From positions 20,910 to 84,909 of the forward strand of contig DASXPS010000093.1 in NCBI GenBank assembly GCA_036493475.1: DNA of 64,000 bases, read 5' to 3'. This DNA comes from Sporichthyaceae bacterium. GTDB lineage: Bacteria; Actinomycetota; Actinomycetes; Sporichthyales; Sporichthyaceae. This document shows, in pieces, positions 43,335 through 58,275 of this stretch (position 1 is the stretch's first letter; each line of letters begins with the position of its first letter). The translations under genes were made by a program, and so were the position numbers. The notes beneath the pieces were generated by a model. The model did no database searches. It worked only from the letters and a program-made list of their open reading frames with translations, and was not told where the DNA came from.

Positions 43335-43382
43335 TGACGTCCGGCTGACGCGGCGCTCTTACGCCGTGTCAGCCGGACGTCA
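43335..43382. terminator. Long hairpin between the metallo-hydrolase gene and rph
   Basis: Arms at 43335-43355 and 43362-43382 pair over 21 bp with one mismatch around a 6-base loop. The stem starts TGACGTCCGGCTGAC. It follows the stop of the gene at 43387 by four bases and precedes rph. There is no U-tract, so it may be an attenuating or stabilising stem, or a dyad-rich operator. Confidence 0.6.
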
Positions 43383-43386
43383 AGGG

Positions 43387-44133
43387 CTAGATGTCGTAGG
43401 TGGCACCGGGGCAGGCCAGGTCCACGTGGCCGGGGAAATCGGCGGCCTCGGCCAGTGTGCGGGCCGGGTCGTTCCACGGCGGGATGTGGGTGAGCAGCAG
43501 GCGCGGCACGTCCGCCCGCTCGGCGTGCTCGGCGGCCTCCTTGCCGGTGAGGTGGATGTCCGGGGCGAGGTCACGGCCCTCGTGGAAGGACGCCTCGCAC
43601 AGAAACAGATCGCTGCTGCGGGCAAGCTTGACCAGGTCCTCGCAGACGCCGGAGTCGCCGGAGTAGGTGAACACCTTGCCGTCGTGCTCGATGCGCATGG
43701 CGTAGGCCTCGACCGGATGCACCGTGCGGTCCACGGTCACCCGCAGCGGCCCGATCTCGAAGATCGCGCCGGCGCTCAACGCGCGAAAGTCGAATACCTC
43801 GGTCATGCCGGGGTCCTCGGGCAACCCGTAGGCGGCGGCCATCCGGCCGGGCGTGCTCGCCGGCCCCCACACCGGGATGCGGGGGGCCGCGCCCTCCGGA
43901 CGGTAGTTGCGGGCCACGTAGTAGCCGCACATGTCGATGCAGTGGTCGGGGTGCAGGTGGGACAGCACCATCGCGTCGATGCCATAGATGTCGGTGTGCT
44001 TGGCCAGTTCGCCCAGCGCCCCGGCGCCAAGGTCCAGCAGCACCCGGAAGCCGTCGGCCTCCAACAGGTAGCACGAGGTCGCCGAAGTGGGCCCACCGAA
44101 CGATCCGGAGCAACCGACGACGGTCAGCCTCAC
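43387..44133 (-). CDS. MBL-fold metallo-hydrolase, Rv1339-like (putative cAMP phosphodiesterase)
   Basis: This 248-residue metallo-beta-lactamase-fold protein has the metal motif [10 protein letters not shown] (about residues 59-68), further ligands in YSGDSG and CEASFHEG, and a late LLTHIPP. It resembles ribonuclease Z-like enzymes. Its place between murI and rph is that of Rv1339 in M. tuberculosis, reported as an atypical class II cAMP phosphodiesterase, so the same activity is likely here by synteny and family. The GTG start overlaps the murI stop. Confidence 0.88.
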   Translation of the reverse strand: MRLTVVGCSGSFGGPTSATSCYLLEADGFRVLLDLGAGALGELAKHTDIYGIDAMVLSHLHPDHCIDMCGYYVARNYRPEGAAPRIPVWGPASTPGRMAAAYGLPEDPGMTEVFDFRALSAGAIFEIGPLRVTVDRTVHPVEAYAMRIEHDGKVFTYSGDSGVCEDLVKLARSSDLFLCEASFHEGRDLAPDIHLTGKEAAEHAERADVPRLLLTHIPPWNDPARTLAEAADFPGHVDLACPGATYDI

Positions 44134-44951
44134 GCGATGGCTCCCATGACCTCGACGTCGCCCAGCGCTTCGACCACGCCGAGGTCCGGCCCGAGGAAGC
44201 GCCGGCCCACCGCGGCGAACGGCTGCCGGTCACCGGTGGCGAGGAACCGATGACGCGGCTCGGGCGCGTCCGCGGCGCGGGCCAGGCCCGCGTCCACCAG
44301 CACCCGGTAGACGTCCTTTGCGGTCTCCTCCGCGCTGGACACCAACGTCACCGAATCACCCAGGGTGTGCGCGATGGCGCCGGCCAGCAGCGGGTAGTGC
44401 GTGCAGCCCAGCACCACGGTGTCAACGTCCGCCTCGATCAGCGGCGCCAGGTACTCCGCGGCCACCCGGCTCACCTCCGGACCGGCGGTCAGCCCGCGCT
44501 CGGCGAACTCCACGAACCGCGGGCAGGCGGTCACCGTCAACTGCAGGTCGTGTGCCGCGGCGAAGGCGTCCTCGTAGGCCTGCGAGGTCTTGGTGGCCTG
44601 CGTGCAGATCACCCCGACCCGGCCGTTGCGGGTCGCGGTCACGGCCCGGCGCACGGCCGGCCGGATGACCTCGACCACCGGCACCGAGTAGCGCTCCCGG
44701 GCGTCCCGCAACACCGCCGCCGAGGCCGTGTTGCAGGCGATGACCAACGCCTTGACGCCATCGGCGACCAGATGGTCCATGACGTTGAGCGCCAGTCGGC
44801 GCACCTCCGCGATCGGCCGCGGCCCGTAGGGGGCATTGCGGGTGTCGCCGACGTAGACAACCGGCTCGGCGGGCAGCAGATCGAGGACCGCGCGCGCGAC
44901 GGTCAGCCCGCCGACGCCGCTGTCGAAAATCCCGATCGGTGCGTCCGACAT
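44130..44951 (-). CDS. murI: Glutamate racemase
   Basis: This 273-residue enzyme supplies D-glutamate for peptidoglycan. The two catalytic cysteines are in IACNTASA and [23 protein letters not shown] and [11 protein letters not shown] bind substrate. The ATG at 44951 gives the usual N-terminus ([12 protein letters not shown]); a longer frame upstream is not supported. It is coupled by GTGA to the Rv1339-like gene. Confidence 0.96.
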   Translation of the reverse strand: MSDAPIGIFDSGVGGLTVARAVLDLLPAEPVVYVGDTRNAPYGPRPIAEVRRLALNVMDHLVADGVKALVIACNTASAAVLRDARERYSVPVVEVIRPAVRRAVTATRNGRVGVICTQATKTSQAYEDAFAAAHDLQLTVTACPRFVEFAERGLTAGPEVSRVAAEYLAPLIEADVDTVVLGCTHYPLLAGAIAHTLGDSVTLVSSAEETAKDVYRVLVDAGLARAADAPEPRHRFLATGDRQPFAAVGRRFLGPDLGVVEALGDVEVMGAIA

Positions 44952-45021
44952 GGCCGCCACAGTACGACGTCGTTCTGCGGTAGCGCCGGCAACAGGCACG
45001 ATTGTCACCAATGATGCGGCG

Positions 45022-45348
45022 TCAGCGCCCCGTGGTAGCCGCGTCCAGGCGGTCGAGGAATTCCACGGCGTGGGCCGCGTACGGCCCGATCCATCGATCG
45101 TGGATGTGCTTGATGGGCAGCACGTTGAGGTGGTTCCAGCGCTGCCGGCCCTGCCGCACCACGATCACCAGGTCGCACTCCTCGAGCACCCGCAAGTGCT
45201 GCATCACCGTGCACCGGTCCAGATCGCCGAATGCGGCACACAACTCCCCGGTGGTGCGCGGTCCATCGCGCAACCGGTCGAGCAGCCGCCGGCGGGTCGC
45301 CGAGGCCAGGGCCCGGAAGACCTTGTCGGACTGCTCGTCCTGTGTCAT
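45022..45348 (-). CDS. ArsR-family transcriptional regulator
   Basis: This 108-residue winged-helix protein reads [32 protein letters not shown], then [30 protein letters not shown]. It lacks clear metal-binding Cys clusters, so it belongs to the type usually paired with SRPBCC (AHSA1-like) proteins, which is exactly its divergent neighbour. The ATG at 45348 is used. An AT-rich imperfect dyad covers the intergenic region and is the likely autoregulatory operator. Confidence 0.92.
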   Translation of the reverse strand: MTQDEQSDKVFRALASATRRRLLDRLRDGPRTTGELCAAFGDLDRCTVMQHLRVLEECDLVIVVRQGRQRWNHLNVLPIKHIHDRWIGPYAAHAVEFLDRLDAATTGR

Positions 45349-45366
45349 GTTGTAAATATATAACAC
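45349..45366. promoter_or_regulatory. AT-rich dyad between arsR and the SRPBCC gene
   Basis: GTTGTAAATATATAAC (45349-45364) reads almost the same on both strands. It lies immediately upstream of the ArsR start and 15 bases before the SRPBCC start. This is the expected place for an ArsR operator overlapping the promoter of one or both genes. Confidence 0.55.
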
Positions 45367-45381
45367 GAGGAGGCAAGTCCG

Positions 45382-45831
45382 ATGGAGCTACGGTTCACGG
45401 TTCGGGCGCACATCTCGCGCCCGGTCGCGACGGTGTTCGAGGCCGTGGTGGACCCGGATCAGCTGTCGGGGTACTTCACCACCGGCGGCGCCACGGGCCG
45501 GCTGGAGAAGGGCGCCACCGTCACCTGGGATTTCCACGATTTCCCCGGCGCATTCCCGGTGGAGGTGGTCGACGTGGTGCCGAACACGCGCGTCGTGCTG
45601 CGCTGGGCAGCACAGGCACCGGCGATCGACGGACACACCGAGGTCACCATCGGGTTCGAACCGGTCGGCGATGACCGCACCCTGGTCACCGTCACCGAGG
45701 AGGGCTGGCAGCCGGGCCCGGAGGGACTGGCCGCGTCCTACGGCAACTGCATGGGCTGGTCGCAGATGCTCGCGGCGATGAAGGCCTACGTCGAGTACGG
45801 CATCAACCTGCGCGAGGGCATGTACGTCTGA
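45382..45831 (+). CDS. SRPBCC (AHSA1-like) protein
   Basis: This 149-residue START-like protein has SRPVATVFEAVVDPDQLSGYFTTGGATGRLEKGATVTWDFHDFPG, VVDVVPNTRVVLRWAA, TEVTIGFEPVGDDRTLVTVTEEGW and the C-terminal helix YGNCMGWSQMLAAMKAYVEYG. Proteins of this type bind hydrophobic ligands in a cavity and are commonly controlled by a divergent ArsR gene. Ligand unknown. Confidence 0.9.
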   Translation: MELRFTVRAHISRPVATVFEAVVDPDQLSGYFTTGGATGRLEKGATVTWDFHDFPGAFPVEVVDVVPNTRVVLRWAAQAPAIDGHTEVTIGFEPVGDDRTLVTVTEEGWQPGPEGLAASYGNCMGWSQMLAAMKAYVEYGINLREGMYV

Positions 45832-45838
45832 GGCCGCG

Positions 45839-46327
45839 CTACCCCTGGACGACGGTGCGCTCGAGGATGCCCAGCGTGTTGCGCAGGGTCGCCTCCGGGA
45901 TGATCGGGAAGCGGACGACACCCAGCCCCGGGATCTCCCGGTCCTGCCAGGCGCCGACCTGCGACCAGTCGTAGTAGGACGTCACCTCGGTACCGTCTTC
46001 GGTGGGCCGCAGCCGGTAGCCGTAGAAGTGGTGGATCGGGGTGTCGATCAGCGGCGATTCGACGGTCCACTGGATCTCTTGATCCTGCTCGAACTTCGTG
46101 ATGACCACCGTCACGTCGTAGCGCCCGAGCGGCAGGTCGTTGATGGCCTCACGGTGCATCTTCAGACCGAACGTGTCGCCGACGCCGCTGACCGGTTTCT
46201 CGTCGACCACGGACATGATCGAGCCGGAGCTGTCGATCGCCAGGTGCCCGCGGGGGTCGCAGAGCACCGCGAAGATGGCCGATGCGTCGGCCGGAATGAT
46301 GCGGGAGACCTCGAATCGATCCGTCAT
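45839..46327 (-). CDS. SRPBCC-family protein
   Basis: This ~162-residue protein begins MTDRFEVSRIIPADASAIFAVLCDPRGHLAIDSSG and ends with IPEATLRNTLGILERTVVQ, with FYGYRLRPTEDGTEVTSYYDWS in the middle; this is the polyketide-cyclase/START-like fold. AGGA stands 8 bases before the ATG at 46327; an ATG nine bases upstream is the alternative. It faces the first SRPBCC gene tail to tail with a 7-base gap and is divergent from a P450. Confidence 0.85.
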   Translation of the reverse strand: MTDRFEVSRIIPADASAIFAVLCDPRGHLAIDSSGSIMSVVDEKPVSGVGDTFGLKMHREAINDLPLGRYDVTVVITKFEQDQEIQWTVESPLIDTPIHHFYGYRLRPTEDGTEVTSYYDWSQVGAWQDREIPGLGVVRFPIIPEATLRNTLGILERTVVQG

Positions 46328-46411
46328 GCCGGGCATCCTGCCAACTACCTTGCACCGACGTCGAGCGGGCCGGTTGGATGGGCGCGAAGCCCCCTACGGG
46401 CGGAGGTCGGC

Positions 46412-48832
<2,421 letters not shown>

Positions 48833-48900
48833 GGCTCCTGCTTCGTCGTCGGACGGTTTCTTGTACGGACAACCGCCGGCACCCGGCGGGACATTCCAGC

Positions 48901-49314
48901 TCAGACTGCGGGTATCACCTTCACCGGCTCCTCGGTGACCTCCCCCTCCACGATCCGGAACGAGCGGAACTCGTGGGTGTCGGGCTCGCGGGTGGACACC
49001 AGCACGTAGTGCGCGTCCGGTTCGGAGGCGTAGGAGATGTCGGTGCGCGACGGGTACGCCTCGGTGGCGGTGTGTGAGTGGTAGATCACCACGGGCACCT
49101 CGTCCCGGTCGTCCATGTCCCGGTAGAGCGTGAGCAGATCGCGCGAGTCGAATTCGTAGAACGTCGTCGAGCGGGCCGCATTGGCCATCGCGATGAAACG
49201 CTCGGGGCGGTCGGACCCGACCGGGCCCGCAACCACACCGCACGCCTCGTCCGGGTGGTCGGCCCGGGCGTGCGCCACGATGGCGTCGACGATCGCCTCG
49301 TCAATCTCCAGCAC
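48901..49314 (-). CDS. mec: JAMM/Mov34 metalloprotease Mec (CysO-cysteine peptidase)
   Basis: This 137-residue zinc protease has the JAMM motif with Glu in DEACGVVAG (about 22) and HSH followed by S and D ligands (IYHSHTATEAYPSRTDI, about 77-93). In M. tuberculosis Mec releases cysteine from the CysO-cysteine adduct made by CysM. The GTG start at 49314 gives the expected N-terminus. It is the upstream member of the mec-cysO-cysM set. Confidence 0.94.
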   Translation of the reverse strand: MLEIDEAIVDAIVAHARADHPDEACGVVAGPVGSDRPERFIAMANAARSTTFYEFDSRDLLTLYRDMDDRDEVPVVIYHSHTATEAYPSRTDISYASEPDAHYVLVSTREPDTHEFRSFRIVEGEVTEEPVKVIPAV

Positions 49315-49324
49315 AGGGGCAAGG

Positions 49325-49888
49325 TTACCGTTGCGTGCGGATCAAACTGTCCTGCAGCCACGTCAGCCACTCATACAGAGCGTAGGCGGGCAGCCGCGGA
49401 TCGTCGTCGGCCAACGCCGCGATCGCCGCCTCGTAGTCCTCCTCGATCTCCAGCCGGGTGCCCAACGTCAGGCGCAGGTCGTTGAGCGCAACCAACCAGG
49501 CCGGTACCCGGGCAGCGGGCACCTGCAACCGCCCGTCCGGACCGATCTGATCCAGCCCGGCCAGCAGCACCGCGATGTTGGCGCGCTTGCCGGCCATCAG
49601 GTCGTTCTCGGTGAACCGCCGATACTCCGCGGCCGCGGCCGGGTCATCCGGGTAGGCGTCGGGCAGCAGCCGGGCCAGCGCCGGGTCGTCCGGGGGCACG
49701 TCCGAGCCGGGTGAGCCGAACGGGTCGCGCAAGCCGGGCGCGATCTCCTGCGCCGGGCTCGTGGCGGCGGCGTGCGAGTCGAACAACTCCAGCAGGTCGC
49801 CGAAGGCCCCGCGAATGACCTCCGCCTCGCCGGGGGCCAGGGTGATCACGACCGATCCGCCGCGTTCCCTCTTGATCCGTCCCGACAT
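49325..49888 (-). CDS. DUF2017-family protein (Rv1332-like)
   Basis: This 187-residue protein, with LAPGEAEVIRGAFGDLLELFD near the start and FTENDLMAGKRANIAVLLAGLDQ and VPAWLVALNDLRLTLGTRLEIEEDYEA later, matches the DUF2017 family encoded beside clpS in actinobacteria (Rv1332 in M. tuberculosis). It starts directly after the clpS stop. Function unknown; its fixed position suggests a link to ClpS or Clp proteolysis. Confidence 0.88.
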   Translation of the reverse strand: MSGRIKRERGGSVVITLAPGEAEVIRGAFGDLLELFDSHAAATSPAQEIAPGLRDPFGSPGSDVPPDDPALARLLPDAYPDDPAAAAEYRRFTENDLMAGKRANIAVLLAGLDQIGPDGRLQVPAARVPAWLVALNDLRLTLGTRLEIEEDYEAAIAALADDDPRLPAYALYEWLTWLQDSLIRTQR

Positions 49889-50185
49889 CTATTTATCCTG
49901 CTGCAACGTGGCCCACAACCCGTAGCCGTGCATGGCCCCCACGTCGCGCTCCATCTCCTCGCGGCTGCCGTTGGACACCACCGCCCGGCCCGCCTGATGC
50001 ACGTCCATCATCAATTTGGTGGCGTGGTCCTTGGTGTACCCGAAGTAGGCCCGGAAGACGTACGTGACGTAGGACATCAGATTGACCGGGTCGTTCCAGA
50101 CGATCGTCACCCATGGCGTGTCCGTGTCCGGCCGGATGAGGACCTCTCCCTCCGGCCGTTCGACCTCGGTGGGTGCCACGGACAT
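49889..50185 (-). CDS. clpS: ATP-dependent Clp protease adaptor ClpS
   Basis: This is a 98-residue adaptor that delivers N-degron substrates to ClpC/ClpA-type chaperones. Family motifs are [20 protein letters not shown], Lys-His in [21 protein letters not shown] and [19 protein letters not shown]. The first ~25 residues are the usual flexible tail. It is the first gene of the co-oriented clpS-DUF2017-mec-cysO-cysM group. Confidence 0.96.
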   Translation of the reverse strand: MSVAPTEVERPEGEVLIRPDTDTPWVTIVWNDPVNLMSYVTYVFRAYFGYTKDHATKLMMDVHQAGRAVVSNGSREEMERDVGAMHGYGLWATLQQDK

Positions 50186-50398
50186 GCACCCATCGTTGCA
50201 TCCGAGGCCGGGGGTGGCTCAGGCCTGCTTGACCAACCGGCAGATCTCCGCGGACACCTCGACGGGTTACGCATCCTGATCGACGCTCTGCGCCCGTCAA
50301 GATCACGAAAATGCAGGTGAAAAGGCCTTCGGCAAGCTTGTGACGGGTGAGGCGTGCCGCTGCGGAAATTTGTCGGTGCCGCGTCCTACTTTCGGGAA
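50186..50398. other. Intergenic region between clpS and sbcD
   Basis: This 213-base gap separates divergent genes. An in-frame extension of sbcD back to 50354 exists but does not match the family. I see no convincing dyad or promoter pair. Confidence 0.5.
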
Positions 50399-51568
50399 AT
50401 GAGATTGCTGCACACCTCGGACTGGCATCTGGGGCGCAACCTGCACCGGGCCGATCTGTTCGGCGCGCAGGCCGCGTTCGTCGATCACCTGGTGGAAACC
50501 GTGCGCACCGAGCGCGTGGACACCGTGTTGGTCGCCGGGGATGTGTATGACCGGGCGCTGCCCCCGGTAGAGGCGGTCGGGCTGTTCGACGAGGCGCTGC
50601 ACCGGCTCACCGACGCCGGCGCCCGGGTGGTGCTGATCAGCGGCAATCACGACTCGGCCCGTCGTCTCGGGGTCGGTGCGCGGCTGCTGGACCGGGCCGG
50701 CGTGCACCTGCGCACCCGAGTGGACGGCGTCGCCGATCCGGTGCTGGTCGCCGATGAGCACGGTCCGGTGGCGCTGTACCCGCTGCCCTATCTGGAGCCG
50801 GCCGCAGTGGCCGCCGAGTTGCCGGGCGGCACGCACACCGCGGTGCTCGGTGCCGCGCTGGACGCGGTGCGGGCCGACCTGGGCGACCGCGGCCCGGTGC
50901 GTTCGGTGGTGCTCGCGCACGCGTGGGTGCACGGCGGTGCCGCGTCGGATTCCGAGCGCGACGTCTCGGTGGGCGGGGTGGCGGCGGTGTCCGCGTCGTT
51001 GTTCGACGAGTTCGACTACGTGGCCCTGGGCCACCTGCACGGCCCGCAGACGCTGGCCCCGCAGTTGCGCTACAGCGGCTCGCCGCTGGCCTACTCCTTC
51101 TCCGAGGCCGGGCACAGCAAAGGCAGCTGGCTGGTGGAGTTGGGCGCGGACGGGCTGGGCCACGTCGTGCAGGTGCCGGCGCCGGCGCCGCGGCGATTGT
51201 CCCTGCTACGCGGCTCGTTGACCGAGTTGCTCACCGATCCCGCGCACGCCGCGGTCGAGGGCGATTTCGTGTCTGTGACGTTGACCGACGCCGCACGTCC
51301 CGAAGCCGCGATGGACCGGCTGCGCACCCGTTTCCCGCACACGCTGGTGCTCGCCTGGGAACCGGCCGACACCGCCGGGGACCAACGCGGCTACCGGCAG
51401 CGGTTGATCGGGCGCACCGACGTGGAACTGGCCGTGGATTTCGTCGCGCACGTGCGCGGCACCGCCGCGGAGCCCGCCGAAACAACGCTGCTCGAGCACG
51501 CCTTCGAGGCGGTGCGGCGCGGCGCGGACACCGAGGAATCCGTGACCACCGAACGGGTCGTGGCATGA
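50399..51568 (+). CDS. sbcD: Exonuclease subunit SbcD
   Basis: This 389-residue metallophosphoesterase (Mre11-like) has LLHTSDWHLGR at the N-terminus, VAGDVYDRALPP, ISGNHDSARRL and ALGHLHGPQ, together giving the two-metal site. The ATG at 50399 starts the canonical MRLLHTSDWHLG. It overlaps sbcC by ATGA. With SbcC it opens hairpins and trims DNA ends. Confidence 0.95.
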   Translation: MRLLHTSDWHLGRNLHRADLFGAQAAFVDHLVETVRTERVDTVLVAGDVYDRALPPVEAVGLFDEALHRLTDAGARVVLISGNHDSARRLGVGARLLDRAGVHLRTRVDGVADPVLVADEHGPVALYPLPYLEPAAVAAELPGGTHTAVLGAALDAVRADLGDRGPVRSVVLAHAWVHGGAASDSERDVSVGGVAAVSASLFDEFDYVALGHLHGPQTLAPQLRYSGSPLAYSFSEAGHSKGSWLVELGADGLGHVVQVPAPAPRRLSLLRGSLTELLTDPAHAAVEGDFVSVTLTDAARPEAAMDRLRTRFPHTLVLAWEPADTAGDQRGYRQRLIGRTDVELAVDFVAHVRGTAAEPAETTLLEHAFEAVRRGADTEESVTTERVVA

Positions 51569-54500
51569 GGCCGCATCGCCTGCAGGTCACGGCATTCGGT
51601 GCCTTCGCCAACACGGCCACCATCGACTTCGACGCCCTCGCCGGCGGCGGCGTGTTCCTGCTGCACGGCGAGACCGGTGCCGGCAAGTCCACCCTGCTCG
51701 ACGCGTTGGGTTTCGCGCTTTACGGGCGGGTGCCCGGCGAGCGCGGCACCGCCAAACGTTTGCGCTCGGACCATGCCGCTGCCGAGCTGCGCACCGAGGT
51801 GACGCTGGAGGCGACGCTGGGCGAGCGGCGGTTGCGCATCACCCGCTCCCCCGAGCAGGCGCGGGCGAAGAAGCGCGGCACCGGCACCACCACCGAACAG
51901 GCCAAGGTGCACCTGGAGGAGTGGACGGGGGCGGGATGGACGTCGCTGTCCAGCCGGGTCGGCGAGGCCGACCAGGAGATCGCGGACCGCCTCGGCATGT
52001 CCGCCGAGCAGTTCTTCCAGGTGATCCTGCTGCCGCAGGGCGAGTTCGCCGGCTTCCTGCGCGCCGACGCGGAGAGGCGCGGGGAGTTGCTGGAGAAACT
52101 GTTCGACGCCGGCCGGTTCGGCAAGGTCGAGGACTGGTTGGCGGCCCGCCGCCGCGAGGCCAATGCGGACTGCGAACGGCACCGTGACGCCATCGAGGTG
52201 CAGGCCGCGTTGGTCGCGCAGCTCGCCGAGATCGACCCGCCTGCCGACGTGCCCGAGGTCGTCTGGGGCACTGACTTGATCTGGCAGCACCGAGCCGCGG
52301 TGGACAACGCGCAACGGGCGCTCGGCGCGGCCGCGACCACCGTGGCGACCGCGCGTGGTCGGGCCGAGGCCACTCGGAATCTGGCGGGCCGTCAGCAACG
52401 CCGACGAGAGGTGCTGGCCCGCGCGGCGGACCTGGCCCGGGGCGCCGACACCGTCGCCGGCCTGGTGGCCGAGGAACAACAGGCGAACGCGGCGATCGGG
52501 TTGGCGCCCTTGCTGGACGCGGCGGCTACCGCGGCCGCTGCGGTGACCGGGGCCAGGGCGGCGGTGTCCGCGGCCGATGCGCAACTGTCCGCCGCGGACC
52601 GGATTGTGGCGCATTCGTTGGCCGAATTACGCGCCGCGGCCGGCGCCCACGAACGCCGGCGCGGCCGGCTGACCGAATTGCAGAGCCTGCTCGACAGCGC
52701 GATCACCGACGAGGCGGCCGGGGCGGCAGCGCAGCAGACCGCGGTGGCCGCCCGCTCCGACGCAGCGGCGGCAGCCGCGCACATCCAGTCGTTGACCGTG
52801 GCGCGGACCGGCCGGGTGGAACAGCGCGACGCCGCCCGGCTGGCCGTCACGGACCTTCCGCGCTGGACCCGGATCGCCGCGCTGTTCGCCGACGCCGCGA
52901 CCGCGCAGGCGCATGAAAGAGCCGCGCGCATCGTGGTGGAGCAGCTGCGCGGGCAGCACCTGGATGCCCGCGAGCGCTGGCAGAACCAGGCCGCCGTGCA
53001 CCTGGAGATCCGTCGGGCCCGGTTCGATTCGATGGTCGCGGAGTTGGCCGCGAGGCTGACCGACGGCGACCCGTGCCCGGTGTGCGGCTCGTGCGACCAC
53101 CCGGTCACCGCAGCGCTGAACGTGGACCGGGTCGGCGTCGCCCCCTCGAGCGTCAGCGAGAGAGGCCTCTCTTCGGAGGAGGAACGGGCCGCTGCGGCCG
53201 CGGAGGCGGGCCGGGAGCAGGCCGAGCGGATCGGTCGGGAGCTCGCCGCGGCCACCGCCACCGCCGATGGGCAGGCGACGCGACTGGCCGACCTGGTGGC
53301 CGCGCTGGGCACAGAACTCGACGTGCTGCCCGAGGATCTGCCGGGCGCGGCTGGTGCCGCGGCGACGGAGCGGGACCGGCTGCGCGCCCGCGGGGTCGGG
53401 CTGGAGGAACTGGAGAGCGAGGTCGACGAGTTGGACGCGACGTTGGCCGCTGCGGTCGCCGAACGCGCCGAGGCCGAACAGGTCGCCGCCTCTGCGGTGC
53501 GCGAGGCCGGGGTGCACCTGAGCCGGGCAGCGGCCGCGCGCGCCAAGCTGGTCGAGCACCTCGACGGCGCCCCGGACGTGCCCACCGCCTCGGCGGCCGC
53601 GGAGGCCGCGGCGGTGGCGTGTACCGCGGCCGCGGACGCGCGCGCCGAGCTGACCCGGGCGCTGGCCGACCACGACCACGCCACCACCCGGGCCACCGTG
53701 GTCGCGGTGGAGGCCGGGTTCGCCGAGCTCACCGCCGCCGCTGCCGCGGTGCGCGACGAGGCGTGGCGGGCGGCTACCGCCGGGCGAATCCGGGAGCACC
53801 GCGAGGCACTCGCGGTTACCCAGACACAGCTGGCCGACCCGGAGCTGGACGTGGCGATCAACCCTCCGGCCGATGTCGAGGGCGCGCAGACCGCCGCCGA
53901 GCAGGCCGCCGCCGACCATGAGCGGGCGGTCGCCGGGCTGGCCCATGCCAAGCGCCAGGTGCACGCGCTGGAGCAGAAAGTACCGGCGCTGACCGCGCTG
54001 CTGCAGGCGGTGCCGGCGCTCGAGGAGCGGGCCGCAGTGGTCCGCGGCCTGGCGGATCTGACGGCCGGTCAGGGTGCCAACACCAAGCGCATGACGCTGT
54101 CCGCGTTCGTGCTCGCCGCGCGGTTGGAGGAGATCGCCGCAGTGGCCGGGCAGCGGCTGCTGCGGATGACCGGCGGGCGCTACTCATTGGTGCACACCGA
54201 CGCCGGCAGGGGCGCCAAGCGCGCCGGGCTGGGCTTGCTGGCCCGGGACAACTGGACCGGGGTGGACCGCGACACCGCCACCCTGTCCGGCGGCGAGACC
54301 TTCCTGGCCAGTCTCGCGTTGGCGCTGGGCCTGGCCGACGTGGTGTGCGCCGAATCCGGCGGCACCCGACTGGATTCGTTGTTCGTCGACGAGGGCTTCG
54401 GCAGCCTGGACGAGGCGACCCTGGACGAGGTCATGGACACCCTCGACGGACTGCGTGAGGGCGGCCGCTTGGTCGGCATCGTCAGCCACGTCGCCGAACT

Positions 54501-54573
54501 ACGCCAACGCATCCCGACCCGCGTCCACGTGCGCAAGCACGAGACCGGCAGCAGCCTGGAACTAACCGCCTAA
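51565..54573 (+). CDS. sbcC: Exonuclease subunit SbcC (SMC-like ATPase)
   Basis: This 1002-residue protein has N-terminal Walker A GETGAGKSTLLDAL (about residues 35-48), Q-loop LPQGEFAGFL, long Ala/Glu/Arg-rich coiled coils, a zinc hook CPVCG near residue 505, and C-terminal signature TLSGGETFLASLALALGLADVV with Walker B LFVDEGFGSLD. It is Rad50-like and partners SbcD. The gene is followed by a strong hairpin. Confidence 0.96.
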   Translation: MRPHRLQVTAFGAFANTATIDFDALAGGGVFLLHGETGAGKSTLLDALGFALYGRVPGERGTAKRLRSDHAAAELRTEVTLEATLGERRLRITRSPEQARAKKRGTGTTTEQAKVHLEEWTGAGWTSLSSRVGEADQEIADRLGMSAEQFFQVILLPQGEFAGFLRADAERRGELLEKLFDAGRFGKVEDWLAARRREANADCERHRDAIEVQAALVAQLAEIDPPADVPEVVWGTDLIWQHRAAVDNAQRALGAAATTVATARGRAEATRNLAGRQQRRREVLARAADLARGADTVAGLVAEEQQANAAIGLAPLLDAAATAAAAVTGARAAVSAADAQLSAADRIVAHSLAELRAAAGAHERRRGRLTELQSLLDSAITDEAAGAAAQQTAVAARSDAAAAAAHIQSLTVARTGRVEQRDAARLAVTDLPRWTRIAALFADAATAQAHERAARIVVEQLRGQHLDARERWQNQAAVHLEIRRARFDSMVAELAARLTDGDPCPVCGSCDHPVTAALNVDRVGVAPSSVSERGLSSEEERAAAAAEAGREQAERIGRELAAATATADGQATRLADLVAALGTELDVLPEDLPGAAGAAATERDRLRARGVGLEELESEVDELDATLAAAVAERAEAEQVAASAVREAGVHLSRAAAARAKLVEHLDGAPDVPTASAAAEAAAVACTAAADARAELTRALADHDHATTRATVVAVEAGFAELTAAAAAVRDEAWRAATAGRIREHREALAVTQTQLADPELDVAINPPADVEGAQTAAEQAAADHERAVAGLAHAKRQVHALEQKVPALTALLQAVPALEERAAVVRGLADLTAGQGANTKRMTLSAFVLAARLEEIAAVAGQRLLRMTGGRYSLVHTDAGRGAKRAGLGLLARDNWTGVDRDTATLSGGETFLASLALALGLADVVCAESGGTRLDSLFVDEGFGSLDEATLDEVMDTLDGLREGGRLVGIVSHVAELRQRIPTRVHVRKHETGSSLELTA

Positions 54574-54581
54574 CCCCGTTA

Positions 54582-54623
54582 CGTCCGAAGAACAGTGTCC
54601 GGGTACCCACACTTCTTCGGACG
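54582..54623. terminator. Hairpin between convergent sbcC and hppD
   Basis: CGTCCGAAGAA (54582-54592) pairs perfectly with TTCTTCGGACG (54613-54623), with extra partial pairing inside the 20-base loop. It lies 9 bases after the sbcC stop and 9 bases from the hppD stop, so it can end transcription from both sides. Confidence 0.7.
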
Positions 54624-54632
54624 CAAGGCGTT

Positions 54633-58271
<3,639 letters not shown>

Positions 58272-58275
<4 letters not shown>

